The notes under the pieces were generated by a model. That model did not search any database. It saw only the letters and a list, made by a program, of their open reading frames with translations, and was not told the origin of the DNA. Shown here piece by piece: positions 43,225 to 52,186 of a stretch of 64,000 nt of DNA. The first letter of the stretch is position 1; the number at the start of each line of letters is the position of its first letter. Position numbers and translations under genes: made by a program. The stretch is from contig JAOULX010000002.1 in assembly GCA_029881795.1 (NCBI GenBank), positions 62,001-126,000 of the forward strand, read 5' to 3'. The stretch is from Gammaproteobacteria bacterium. GTDB taxonomy: Bacteria; Pseudomonadota; Gammaproteobacteria; SZUA-229.

Positions 43225-43261
43225 CAGGATAAGAGCTGTCATGCAGCTCTTATCCTGTTTT
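43225..43261. terminator. 14-bp perfect hairpin between convergent genes
   Basis: CAGGATAAGAGCTG (43225-43238) and CAGCTCTTATCCTG (43244-43257) pair without mismatch around a 5-base loop; TTTT follows on the plus strand. It sits only 8 bases from the hsp20 stop and would end leftward or rightward transcription; the T-tract favours the plus strand. Confidence 0.7.
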
Positions 43262-43264
43262 GGA

Positions 43265-43711
43265 TTAATGTGTTACAGAAATCTTTCTGGCTTGTGCCGC
43301 TTCCTTTTTAGGGATGCTGATTTCTAAAACGCCGTGCTCGGATTTTGCGGCAATCTTTTCCGGGTCAGCATTGTCAGGCATATTAAAACGTCGGTAAAAA
43401 ACACCGTAGTTACGTTCGATACGTTTATAGCTTTCGCGCTCTTCACGTTTTTGTGATTCGCGTTCGCCTTTAATAGAAAGAATGCCGTCTTCCATATGCA
43501 CTTCTATTTCATCCGGTTTTACGCCAGGAATATCCGCGGTGATCAGGTAGCGGGTATCTTCTTCCTTAATGTCGACAGCAGGTGCCCAGTCGCTGGTGAC
43601 AACATTGCCATTATCATCGGCTTTAGTCAGCGGGTAGTTGTCGTTTAATTTGTTAAATTCTTGCTGCATATAGTCAAAGATGTTGCGTGGTTCTCTGCGT
43701 AAAATAGCCAT
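43265..43711 (-). CDS. Hsp20 family small heat-shock protein
   Basis: From ATG 43711 (SD AGGAG) the protein is 148 aa, MAILRREPRNIFDYM..., with a full alpha-crystallin domain (WAPAVDIKEEDTRYLITADIPGV ... LEISIPKK). A cytoplasmic ATP-independent chaperone. A longer in-frame start at 43756 lacks support. A heat-shock sigma-32-like promoter stands upstream. Confidence 0.93.
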   Translation of the reverse strand: MAILRREPRNIFDYMQQEFNKLNDNYPLTKADDNGNVVTSDWAPAVDIKEEDTRYLITADIPGVKPDEIEVHMEDGILSIKGERESQKREERESYKRIERNYGVFYRRFNMPDNADPEKIAAKSEHGVLEISIPKKEAAQARKISVTH

Positions 43712-43754
43712 CGTTAATCTCCTGAAAGATTTGTTTATTTTGATGCAATAAACC

Positions 43755-43780
43755 ATGCGGTTGTTTTTTTGGTTTTCAAG
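43755..43780 (-). promoter_or_regulatory. Sigma-32-like heat-shock promoter of hsp20
   Basis: Read on the minus strand: CTTGAAA (complement of 43774-43780), then 13 bases, then CCGCAT (complement of 43755-43760), close to the CTTGAA-N13-17-CCCCAT consensus. The start site would fall near 43745, about 35 bases before the ATG. Confidence 0.55.
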
Positions 43781-43842
43781 AAATATTTGAAAATTTTATT
43801 AAAAAACTTTTTTATTAAAAATAAAAGATTCAATAAAATTTT

Positions 43843-44955
43843 TTAATTGCTGAGCTGGGGACGCTGTATCAGCACCGCTGAGGCATTAAAGCTTTGCATC
43901 TGGCGTACGCCTTTAATGGATACTTTTTGCTGAGGTCTGCTGTCGGCAATTGTATTGAGAACATCACGAACATCATTGATGTCGGTGTCATCAATGCGGG
44001 TAATAATGTCACCAACCCGTAGTCCGGCTTTATCGGCCGGGCTGTTTTTAAATACATCGGTAATCAGTACGCCTTTAATATCTTTTAAACCAATTTTGCT
44101 GAGTATTTCAGGGTTTACATCCTGTCCTTCAACACCGAGCCAGCCTCTGACTACCTGACCGTGGGTTGCCAGATCTCGCATGACGCTGAGAGCTAGATTT
44201 AGCGGGATCGAAAAACTGATGCCCTGATAGGCACCAGACTGGCTATAGATGGCAGAATTAATAGCGACCAGTTCACCACGGGTGTTGATCAGTGCGCCGC
44301 CGGAATTACCAGGGTTGATGGCGGCATCAGTCTGAATAAAATTTTCATAGGTATTAAGTCCAACCCGGTTACGACCTGTTGCGCTTATAATGCCCTGAGT
44401 GACGGTCTGGCCAACCCCATAAGGATTTCCGATTGCCAGTACAATATCTCCAACCTCAAGTTGGTCTGAGTTGCTGAGTGGGATTGCTGGTAAGTTGTTG
44501 AGTTCGATTTTTAATAAAGCCAGATCTGTTTCTGGATCAGCGCCAACCCGCTGGGCTTTTACCGAGCGTCCGTCCATTAAGGTGACGTTAATCTCTCGGG
44601 TATTCGCGATTACATGGTAGTTGGTTAATATCAGGCCGTCTTTGGACAGAATAACGCCGGAGCCTAAACTGGTTTTGGTATTAAACTGGTTTGAGTGCGG
44701 AGAGCCTTGACCAAAAAAACGCTCAAGTAAGGGATCAAGTGGTGGCTTGTTCGGAGTTTCTTTGACAAAGCTAAGTGTTTTTATGCTGACAACCGCAGGT
44801 GATGCTATTTGCACCGCGTGTGCGTAGCTGTCTCTTTGCAATGCTGTGCGGTTATCTGGCGGCAGCGGGTGTGATGATGGCAGTTGCATAAACAGCGTGA
44901 TCAGTAATCCTGTGACCAGACCAGCAGTTCCCCAGATAAAAATATATCGCAGCAC
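43843..44955 (-). CDS. DegS/HtrA-type periplasmic serine protease
   Basis: A 370-aa protein with a single N-terminal membrane anchor (about 4-22), trypsin-like domain with His114 (TNYHVI), Asp144 (TDLALL) and Ser218 (GNSGGAL), and one PDZ domain (about 255-360). The single PDZ and the uncleaved anchor fit DegS, which cuts RseA to free sigma-E on envelope stress, rather than two-PDZ DegP. Start is GTG. Upstream of it, divergent, lies the nif3-like gene, where E. coli has degQ-degS elsewhere. Confidence 0.85.
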   Translation of the reverse strand: MLRYIFIWGTAGLVTGLLITLFMQLPSSHPLPPDNRTALQRDSYAHAVQIASPAVVSIKTLSFVKETPNKPPLDPLLERFFGQGSPHSNQFNTKTSLGSGVILSKDGLILTNYHVIANTREINVTLMDGRSVKAQRVGADPETDLALLKIELNNLPAIPLSNSDQLEVGDIVLAIGNPYGVGQTVTQGIISATGRNRVGLNTYENFIQTDAAINPGNSGGALINTRGELVAINSAIYSQSGAYQGISFSIPLNLALSVMRDLATHGQVVRGWLGVEGQDVNPEILSKIGLKDIKGVLITDVFKNSPADKAGLRVGDIITRIDDTDINDVRDVLNTIADSRPQQKVSIKGVRQMQSFNASAVLIQRPQLSN

Positions 44956-45016
44956 TTTTATTACACTCTAGGTTAGAATCTAACGCATTATTACTGTCTA
45001 AAGAGGTCTTGTACAG

Positions 45017-45778
45017 ATGGTGCAACGTAAAGAATTGCTGGAGTATCTTCAGGAGCTTTTAAAAGTAAGAGATTTTAGTGATTATTGCCCAAACGGTCTT
45101 CAGCTTGAGGGCACTGCTGACATAAAACATATCGTGGCTGGTGTGACAGCGTCTCAGGCTTTAATTGATCGTGCTATTGCAGTAAATGCTGACGCTGTGC
45201 TGGTCCATCACGGCTATTTCTGGAAAGGCGAAAGCCCGGCAATAACGGGGATGAAGCAAAAGCGTATCAAGGCATTGTTGACAGCAGATATAAATTTACT
45301 GGCCTATCATTTGCCGTTGGATTGTCATCCTGAGCTAGGCAATAACGCTCAACTGGCGAAGCAGTTGGGGATTGAAGTGCTGGCGAGTCATAGTCAGTCC
45401 GGGGTTAACAATCTGCTGTGGCAGGGGTGTTTTCAACAGGCTCAGACTCCGGCTGAGCTAAATCACTTGCTGCAACAAAAGCTGGGTCGTGAAGCGCTGT
45501 GGTTGTCATCGGATACAAACCAGCCTATCACCACAGTAGCCTGGTGTACCGGTGGTGCGCAGTCATATATTGAAGCGGCGGCAGAACTGGGGGTGGATGC
45601 TTACATCAGTGGTGAGGTGTCTGAGCAAACCCTGCATCAGGCAAGAGAGCTGGATATCCATTATTTTTCGGCAGGCCATCATGCAACTGAGCGTTATGGT
45701 GTGCAGGCGTTGGCAACGCATTTGCAGGAAACGTTTTCGATCAGCTGTGAATTTGTTGATCTGGATAATCCGGTATAA
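45017..45778 (+). CDS. Nif3-like dinuclear metal-binding protein (YbgI family)
   Basis: A 253-aa protein of the NIF3/DUF34 family. Metal-binding segments are VHHGYFWKG (His-His), YHLPLDCHPELGNN (His, Asp), and HHATERYG near the C-terminus (His, Glu). Function is debated: GTP cyclohydrolase-like hydrolase or metal chaperone activities have been reported for relatives. AGAGG ribosome site. Lies between degS-like and petABC, a frequent gammaproteobacterial neighbour of the latter. Confidence 0.9.
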   Translation: MVQRKELLEYLQELLKVRDFSDYCPNGLQLEGTADIKHIVAGVTASQALIDRAIAVNADAVLVHHGYFWKGESPAITGMKQKRIKALLTADINLLAYHLPLDCHPELGNNAQLAKQLGIEVLASHSQSGVNNLLWQGCFQQAQTPAELNHLLQQKLGREALWLSSDTNQPITTVAWCTGGAQSYIEAAAELGVDAYISGEVSEQTLHQARELDIHYFSAGHHATERYGVQALATHLQETFSISCEFVDLDNPV

Positions 45779-45916
45779 ATATTAGCCATGGTATTAATAG
45801 GTGAATAAGCATTTTTAATGCTCTTGTAAACCCTTAAAAAATATAAATAAATCGCGGTAAAAATAATCAATCGAATCAAATTAGTTCTTAATAATCAATC
45901 GCTTATAAAATAATAC

Positions 45917-45953
45917 TTGGTCTTGGCGGCAACTTGCTATATGCTATGCCGCC
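45917..45953 (+). promoter_or_regulatory. Candidate petABC promoter with overlapping inverted repeat
   Basis: TTGGTC (45917-45922), 17 bases, TATGCT (45940-45945) is a reasonable -35/-10 pair. Perfect 7-base arms GGCGGCA (45925-45931) and TGCCGCC (45947-45953) flank the -10, leaving a 15-base centre. The leader to petA would be about 120 bases. The layout is that of a repressor operator or of a stable 5' stem, depending on where transcription starts. Confidence 0.45.
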
Positions 45954-46071
45954 ATCAATACTCATTCGCCTTTTTTTGCGCGGTGAGAATAAGAATTTTG
46001 TGGAACGGGTCAGTCATTGAACGCTTCACTTTTGGTTTTATTTTAATACTTTGTGTTTTGGAGAGCTGCAT

Positions 46072-46665
46072 ATGACTACAGATACTGTAGATACAGGCAA
46101 ACGTCGCACGCTCACACTGGCCACATCAGCTGTTGCAGCTGTTGGTGCTGGTTTTGTAGCGGTTCCGTTTGTTGCGTCCTGGGCTCCTAGTGAACGCGCT
46201 AAAACAGCGGGTGCACCAGTTGAGGTTGATATTAGCAAGCTAGATGAAGGCCGTTTAATGACGGTTGAGTGGCGCGGTAAGCCAGTCTGGATTGTTAAGC
46301 GCAGTAATAAAACGCTGGAAGATCTGAAAACTTTAGATGATTCTCTGCGTGATGCAGCTTCAGAAAAAGATCAGCAGCCAGAATATGCTAAGAACCCTGT
46401 TCGTTCAAGAAAGCCAGAAGTTCTAGTTTTAGTCGGTATTTGTACTCATCTGGGTTGCTCTCCTACTTTCCGTCCTGATCTGGCTGCTGCTGATTTAGGC
46501 GCTGACTGGAAAGGTGGTTTTTTCTGTCCTTGTCACGGTTCTAAGTTTGATTTAGCTGGCCGTGTTTACTCTGGTGTACCAGCACCAACAAATCTTGAAG
46601 TTCCTCCACATTATTACTTGAGTGATAACGTGATCCTGGTTGGTGAAGACGGGAGTGCCGCATAA
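46072..46665 (+). CDS. petA: Ubiquinol-cytochrome c reductase, Rieske subunit
   Basis: From ATG 46072 (GGAGAG site) a 197-aa protein. Twin arginines at 11-12 ([17 protein letters not shown]) begin a Tat-type signal/anchor helix (13-34). The 2Fe-2S cluster ligands are Cys124, His126, Cys152 (wait-free pair CTHLGC and CPCHGS: Cys124/His126 and Cys152... His155), with the disulfide cysteines Cys129 and Cys154. Carries electrons from ubiquinol to cytochrome c1. First gene of petABC. Confidence 0.95.
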   Translation: MTTDTVDTGKRRTLTLATSAVAAVGAGFVAVPFVASWAPSERAKTAGAPVEVDISKLDEGRLMTVEWRGKPVWIVKRSNKTLEDLKTLDDSLRDAASEKDQQPEYAKNPVRSRKPEVLVLVGICTHLGCSPTFRPDLAAADLGADWKGGFFCPCHGSKFDLAGRVYSGVPAPTNLEVPPHYYLSDNVILVGEDGSAA

Positions 46666-47876
46666 TGGAAAAATTATTAAACTGGGTGGATGATCGTTTT
46701 CCACTGTCAGTCCTGTGGAATGACCACATGGCTAAATACTATGCACCGAAGAATTTTAACTTCTGGTATTTCTTTGGCTCATTAGCGTTACTGGTACTGG
46801 TAATTCAGATTGTTTCCGGTATTTTCCTGACCATGCATTACAAGCCAGACGGTGCGCTGGCATTCGCCTCGGTCGAGTACATCATGCGCGATGTGCCTTA
46901 CGGCTGGTTAATTCGCTATATGCATTCAACCGGTGCGTCAGCATTCTTCATTGTGGTTTATCTGCATATGTTCCGTGGTTTGATGTACGGTTCATACAAG
47001 CAGCCACGTGAGCTGATCTGGTTGTTTGGTATGCTTATTTATCTGGCGTTAATGGCTGAAGCGTTCATGGGTTATTTACTGCCATGGGGTCAGATGTCAT
47101 TCTGGGGTGCGCAGGTAATTATTTCATTATTTGGTGCGATTCCATGGATTGGTGATGCCTTAACACTGTGGATTCGTGGTGATTATGTTATCTCTGATGC
47201 AACACTGAACCGTTTCTTTGCTTTGCATGTTATTGCGCTGCCATTTGTTCTAGTTGGCCTGGTTGTGGCTCACCTGATTGCACTTCACGAAGTGGGTTCT
47301 AACAACCCTGATGGCGTTGAAATCAAGAAGAACAAAGATGAGAACGGTATTCCTAAAGACGGTATTCCGTTCCACCCTTACTATTCTGTAAAAGATATCG
47401 TAGGTGTGGTTGTGTTCCTGATGTTCTTTGTGTCAGTGATGTTCTTTGCGCCGGAAATGGGTGGTTATTTCTTAGAGCACGCTAACTTTGTTCCTGCAGA
47501 TCCATTGAAGACGCCTGAGCATATTGCACCGGTCTGGTACTTCACACCGTTCTATGCAATTCTGCGCGCCGTACCTGACAAGCTGTTAGGTGTAATTGCG
47601 ATGTTCGCATCGATTGCGGTTCTGTTTGTGTTGCCATGGATTGATCGCTGCAAAGTAAAATCAATTCGTTATCGTGCGACGATTTACAAAGTTAATCTGG
47701 CTGCATTTGTCGTGAGCTTCTTGGTACTGGGTTATCTGGGTATGTTACCAACGACGCCAGGTCGTACTTTAGTGGCGCAAATTGGTAGTATCGTTTACTT
47801 CGGTTTCTTCGTGGTACTTTGGTATACCTCTAAAAACGAGAACACAAAACCTGTACCAGAAAGGGTGACAAAATGA
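46665..47876 (+). CDS. petB: Cytochrome b subunit of bc1 complex
   Basis: A 403-aa cytochrome b with eight transmembrane helices. Haem ligands are in the second and fourth helices ([21 protein letters not shown] and [23 protein letters not shown]), and the Qo-site PEW-type motif appears as [10 protein letters not shown]. It starts one base inside the petA stop (TAATG) and overlaps petC by four bases. Confidence 0.96.
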   Translation: MEKLLNWVDDRFPLSVLWNDHMAKYYAPKNFNFWYFFGSLALLVLVIQIVSGIFLTMHYKPDGALAFASVEYIMRDVPYGWLIRYMHSTGASAFFIVVYLHMFRGLMYGSYKQPRELIWLFGMLIYLALMAEAFMGYLLPWGQMSFWGAQVIISLFGAIPWIGDALTLWIRGDYVISDATLNRFFALHVIALPFVLVGLVVAHLIALHEVGSNNPDGVEIKKNKDENGIPKDGIPFHPYYSVKDIVGVVVFLMFFVSVMFFAPEMGGYFLEHANFVPADPLKTPEHIAPVWYFTPFYAILRAVPDKLLGVIAMFASIAVLFVLPWIDRCKVKSIRYRATIYKVNLAAFVVSFLVLGYLGMLPTTPGRTLVAQIGSIVYFGFFVVLWYTSKNENTKPVPERVTK

Positions 47877-48619
47877 GAAAACTAATTACTGCATTATTAT
47901 TAGCTGTTGCTCCGTCACTGGTTCTAGCTGGCGGTGCTGGCATACAGCTGGATAAAGCCAATATTGACGTTGCTAATAAAGAGGCGATTCAGCGTGGCGC
48001 TAAAACGTTTGTAAACTATTGCTTGAGCTGTCATTCGGCTGCTTACATGCGTTATAACCGTTTAGGCGCTGATGCGGATATGACTGATCAGCAATTAAAG
48101 GATAACTTAATCTTCACACGCAACAAGAAAGGCGAGCAGACGAAAGTCGGTGAGCTGATGAAAATTGCGATGAGCGAAGATTATGCCAAAGAAGCCTTTG
48201 GTACCAAGATTCCGGATCTGACTGTTATCGCCCGTTCACGTGGTGCGGACTGGTTATATACCTATTTGCGTACGTTCTATGCAGATGCCGGTCGTCCAAC
48301 TGGTCATAACAATAAAGCCTTCCCGGATGTGGGTATGCCGAATGTGCTGTGGGAAATGCAGGGTGTTCAGGAAGCTGAAATTCGGGTTGACGATAAAGGC
48401 ACCAAGCACGTTGAAAGCCTGAAGATTACCAAGCCAGGCACTCATTCAGTGGCTGAGTTTGATCAGGTTGTGAACGATCTGGTAACCTATCTTGTGTATA
48501 TGGGTGAACCGATGCAGCTTCAGCGCCAGTCGATTGGTTTCTGGACGCTGGTTTTTCTGTTGATATTCTTTGTTGTGGCGTACATGCTGAAGAAAGAGTA
48601 CTGGAAAGACGTTCACTAA
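47873..48619 (+). CDS. petC: Cytochrome c1
   Basis: A 248-aa protein with a signal peptide (1-19, ending SLVLA), covalent haem site CLSCH (Cys50, Cys53, His54), a probable Met ligand in [13 protein letters not shown], and a C-terminal membrane anchor ([20 protein letters not shown]). Passes electrons from the Rieske centre to a soluble cytochrome c. In a chemolithoautotroph bc1 can also run backwards to reduce NAD+ from quinol. Confidence 0.95.
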   Translation: MRKLITALLLAVAPSLVLAGGAGIQLDKANIDVANKEAIQRGAKTFVNYCLSCHSAAYMRYNRLGADADMTDQQLKDNLIFTRNKKGEQTKVGELMKIAMSEDYAKEAFGTKIPDLTVIARSRGADWLYTYLRTFYADAGRPTGHNNKAFPDVGMPNVLWEMQGVQEAEIRVDDKGTKHVESLKITKPGTHSVAEFDQVVNDLVTYLVYMGEPMQLQRQSIGFWTLVFLLIFFVVAYMLKKEYWKDVH

Positions 48620-48645
48620 GAACACAGTGGTGTTATAGTATCGAT

Positions 48646-48684
48646 TGCCAGCAGGTGTGAAAACGTCTGCTGGCAGCTTTATTT
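48646..48684 (+). terminator. Terminator between petC and sspA
   Basis: TGCCAGCAG (48646-48654) / CTGCTGGCA (48667-48675), a perfect 9-base GC-rich stem with a 12-base loop, then GCTTTATTTTG. The T-tract is interrupted, so read-through into sspA may occur. Confidence 0.65.
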
Positions 48685-48711
48685 TGAGATTTTGAAAAAC
48701 GGAGCAACTCT

Positions 48712-49338
48712 ATGGCGACACTCGCCAATCGAAGATCGGTTATGAATTTATTTTCGTCACCCACATGTCCTTATTGTCATCGTACACGTATTGTCCTGTC
48801 TGAAAAAGACATCAGCTTTGAAGTCATTGATGTTGATCTGGATAATATGCCTGAAGACCTGATCGACCTGAACCCATATCACACCGTGCCAACGCTGGTT
48901 GACCGTGATCTGGTTTTGTATGATTCCGGTGTTATTACGGAATACTTGGATGAGCGTTTTCCACATCCGCCGCTGATGCCGGTTGATCCTGTCTCCAGAG
49001 GTAAGTCACGACTGGCGCTATATCGTGTCGAAAAAGACTGGTATCCGTTAATGCATGACATTATGACCCGTGGTGAAAAAGCCAGTGCCAAAGCGCGTAA
49101 AATGTTACGTGAAAGCCTGACTGCTGCTAACGAGGTGTTTGAAGTCATGCCGTATTTCCTGAGTGAGGAATTTAGTCTGATTGATTGCACCATTGCTCCT
49201 ATTTTATGGCGTTTACCGGTATTGGGTATCGAGTTACCTGATGAAGCTAAAGCGGTAAAAGCATACGCAGAACGCGTCTTCAAACGTGAGGCTTTTCAAG
49301 CGAGCCTGACTGAAGAAGAACGGGATATGCGTCTTTAA
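48712..49338 (+). CDS. sspA: Stringent starvation protein A
   Basis: A 208-aa glutathione-S-transferase-fold protein (SPTCPYCHRTRIVLSEKDISFEVIDVDL, then NPYHTVPTLVDRDL, DSGVITEYLDERFPHPPL). SspA binds RNA polymerase holoenzyme and alters transcription under starvation and acid stress. The CPYC pair is present here although glutathione is not bound by E. coli SspA. Follows petC, the common gammaproteobacterial order. Confidence 0.94.
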   Translation: MATLANRRSVMNLFSSPTCPYCHRTRIVLSEKDISFEVIDVDLDNMPEDLIDLNPYHTVPTLVDRDLVLYDSGVITEYLDERFPHPPLMPVDPVSRGKSRLALYRVEKDWYPLMHDIMTRGEKASAKARKMLRESLTAANEVFEVMPYFLSEEFSLIDCTIAPILWRLPVLGIELPDEAKAVKAYAERVFKREAFQASLTEEERDMRL

Positions 49339-49395
49339 TTTACAGATCACCGGCCAAGTGACTGCTTGGTCGGTAGATTTTCTATACGTTCATAT

Positions 49396-49782
49396 ATGAC
49401 TTCAAGCCGCCCTTATTTAATTCGAGCCCTTTATCAATGGATTGTTGATAACGGTATGACGCCTTATATTCTGGTTGATGCTGACTCGCCTGATTTAGTG
49501 ATTCCACGCGAGTTTGTGCAGGATGGAAAGATTGTTCTGAATGTTGCGCCAATGGCAGTGCAGGGGCTTATTCTGGCAGATGATCTGATCACGTTTAATG
49601 CGCGTTTTAGTGGTCAGTCCATGGATTTGTCGATAGCTATTGGTAGTGTGCTAGCCGTTTATGCAAAAGAAAATGGTCAGGGCATGATGTTCGGTGAGGA
49701 TGAGAATGGCAAGCCTAGTCCGTCGGCTCCGTCAGGTGGTGACAAAAAAGCAAAAAAACCAGCACTCAGGGTTGTTAAGTAA
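49396..49782 (+). CDS. sspB: ClpXP adaptor SspB
   Basis: From ATG 49396 the protein is 128 aa: MTSSRPYLIRALYQWIVDNGMTPYI, the SspB fold, an Lys/Gly/Ser-rich linker and the C-terminal ALRVVK tail (the ClpX-binding module XB, usually RVVK). It delivers ssrA-tagged proteins to ClpXP. A TTG 30 bases upstream is in frame but lacks a ribosome site. Confidence 0.94.
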   Translation: MTSSRPYLIRALYQWIVDNGMTPYILVDADSPDLVIPREFVQDGKIVLNVAPMAVQGLILADDLITFNARFSGQSMDLSIAIGSVLAVYAKENGQGMMFGEDENGKPSPSAPSGGDKKAKKPALRVVK

Positions 49783-49821
49783 TCACTGCTAGCGGCTAAT
49801 CTCTGCAGCGTTTAAAGCGGC

Positions 49822-51192
49822 TTATTCGGCTGGAATTGTTTTACCCGGATTAAGAATGTTGTTCGGGTCAAACACCTGTTTGATCAAACGCATCATCGAC
49901 AGCGCTTCTTTATCTAATTCTGCTGCGATAAAGTCGAGTTTATCAAGGCCAACACCGTGCTCCCCTGATAAGGTGCCATCCAGTGATAACACCAGTTTGA
50001 AAACGTCATCCAGACACTGATAGGCAGCGGCGTCTTTTTCCTGTACCAGCAAATTAACATGAATATTGCCATTGCCAGCATGACCGAAATTGACGATTGG
50101 TATCCGGTGTTGCTGGCTGATCAGTTCAAGTCCGTTTATCAATGCCGGTATATTCGATACCGGTACCACCACATCCTCGTTTATCTTTTTCGGAGCGACA
50201 TGCCTGAGGCTGGGGGATAAGGCCTTGCGTGTCTGCCACAGGTCTTTTACCTGTTGCGGGTTTTGGGCCGTGCTGAATAACTCAAGCCCGTCATTGTTGC
50301 AGGCGGCTTTAATGTCACGGCACATCTGATCAAGATGTTCGGCCTTGCCATCGACTTCAATCATCAGCATTGCACCGGCATTTTCGGGTAACTCGGCAGC
50401 GGAATACTGGCGCACCATATCGAGTGCATTTTTATCCATAAACTCAAGTGAACAGGGGATGGTATTCTGCGCCATAATGCTGGCGACTGCCTGAGCAGCG
50501 CTATCGATATCACGGTAAATGACTTTGATGGTTTGTTTGCTTTCAGCCAGAGGCGTGAGTTTTAAAGTGGCTTCGGTAATGATGCCCAGAGTGCCTTCTG
50601 AGCCAATCAGTAAGCGAGTTAAATCGTAACCGACAACGCCTTTGCTGGTATAGACGCCGCAACGCATTTTTTTACCGGCACCGGTGACCACTTCAAGACC
50701 AAGTGTGTTGTCTCTGGGGGTGCCGTATTTAACTGCTCTTGGGCCGGCGGAGTTGTATGCAAGATTGCCACCGACAGTGCAAAAGGCGGCACTGGTAGGA
50801 TCAGGTGGCCAGAAGAAGCCGTGTTCAGCGGCAGCTGCCTGTACCTCTGCATTGGTAACGCCGGGCTGGACTACCATATAGCGGTCAGCAGGTTTAATCC
50901 GAATGATTTTATTCATGCGTTCGCTAGAAAGGATGATGCCGCCACTGACCGGTACCGTGGCACCGGTGGTGCCAGTGCCTCGACCGCGAGCAATCAGGGG
51001 AATGTTGTGGCGATTGCAAAGACTGACAATGGCAGCGATTTGTTCTGCGCTATGGGGTAAAACAACAAAATCTGCCAGGCCCTGACGACGACTGTTATCA
51101 AAGCCGTAACTCCAGATATCGGCCTGCTCTGTTTTGACAAATTCAGTGCCAAGAATATCAACAAGCTGGCTTGTCAGGTCGTGCTTTGTCAT
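49822..51192 (-). CDS. FAD-linked oxidase, GlcD/D-lactate dehydrogenase type
   Basis: A 456-aa flavoprotein: FAD-binding PCMH domain (residues about 38-215; GRGTGTTGATVPVSGGI, NLAYNSAGPRAVKYG) and an FAD-oxidase C domain (HAGNGNIHVN, HGVGLDK). This family oxidises D-2-hydroxy acids such as D-lactate or glycolate. In a RuBisCO-using organism glycolate from oxygenation would be a natural substrate, but no GlcE or GlcF partner is adjacent. Sits where dolP is found in E. coli, 5 bases after diaA in the opposite reading direction order (same strand). Confidence 0.85.
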   Translation of the reverse strand: MTKHDLTSQLVDILGTEFVKTEQADIWSYGFDNSRRQGLADFVVLPHSAEQIAAIVSLCNRHNIPLIARGRGTGTTGATVPVSGGIILSSERMNKIIRIKPADRYMVVQPGVTNAEVQAAAAEHGFFWPPDPTSAAFCTVGGNLAYNSAGPRAVKYGTPRDNTLGLEVVTGAGKKMRCGVYTSKGVVGYDLTRLLIGSEGTLGIITEATLKLTPLAESKQTIKVIYRDIDSAAQAVASIMAQNTIPCSLEFMDKNALDMVRQYSAAELPENAGAMLMIEVDGKAEHLDQMCRDIKAACNNDGLELFSTAQNPQQVKDLWQTRKALSPSLRHVAPKKINEDVVVPVSNIPALINGLELISQQHRIPIVNFGHAGNGNIHVNLLVQEKDAAAYQCLDDVFKLVLSLDGTLSGEHGVGLDKLDFIAAELDKEALSMMRLIKQVFDPNNILNPGKTIPAE

Positions 51193-51197
51193 ACAGT

Positions 51198-51794
<597 letters not shown>

Positions 51795-51830
51795 CTATGA
51801 TGATGAGATGAGGGAATTATAGCGTTTTGT

Positions 51831-52184
51831 TTACTCAAATGCGTATTTTATCCAGTTAATTTTGTTTTTGTCTTCAAGGCTGGAGAGGGTGATAACATCA
51901 AAGCGTGCGTTGTGTTTGCTGTTGTGTTTCTGCAGGTAGTGCTGGGCTGTGGTGCGAATCTTGTTCTGCTTCTTCTGGTCGATGCTCTCAACTGCGCCGC
52001 CAAACTGAGCGCTTTTTCTGAAGCGAACCTCGACGAAAACCAGTGTTTCTTCATCCTGCATGACCAGATCTATTTCACCATAGCGGCAGTGGTAATTTTT
52101 TTGCAGCAACTTAAGCTGGTGAGATTCGAGTAATTCGCAGGCTATGTTTTCAGCTAACTTTCCCTGTTGGCTTTTTTTGTTCAT
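51831..52184 (-). CDS. YraN/UPF0102 nuclease-fold protein
   Basis: A 117-aa protein of the UPF0102 family with the endonuclease-like core (GEIDLVMQDEETLVFVEVRFRKSAQFGGAVESI), i.e. E-x-D ... EVR, a restriction-endonuclease-like fold. Its substrate is unknown. Begins 3 bases after lpoA and belongs to the lpoA operon. Confidence 0.92.
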   Translation of the reverse strand: MNKKSQQGKLAENIACELLESHQLKLLQKNYHCRYGEIDLVMQDEETLVFVEVRFRKSAQFGGAVESIDQKKQNKIRTTAQHYLQKHNSKHNARFDVITLSSLEDKNKINWIKYAFE

Positions 52185-52186
52185 AT

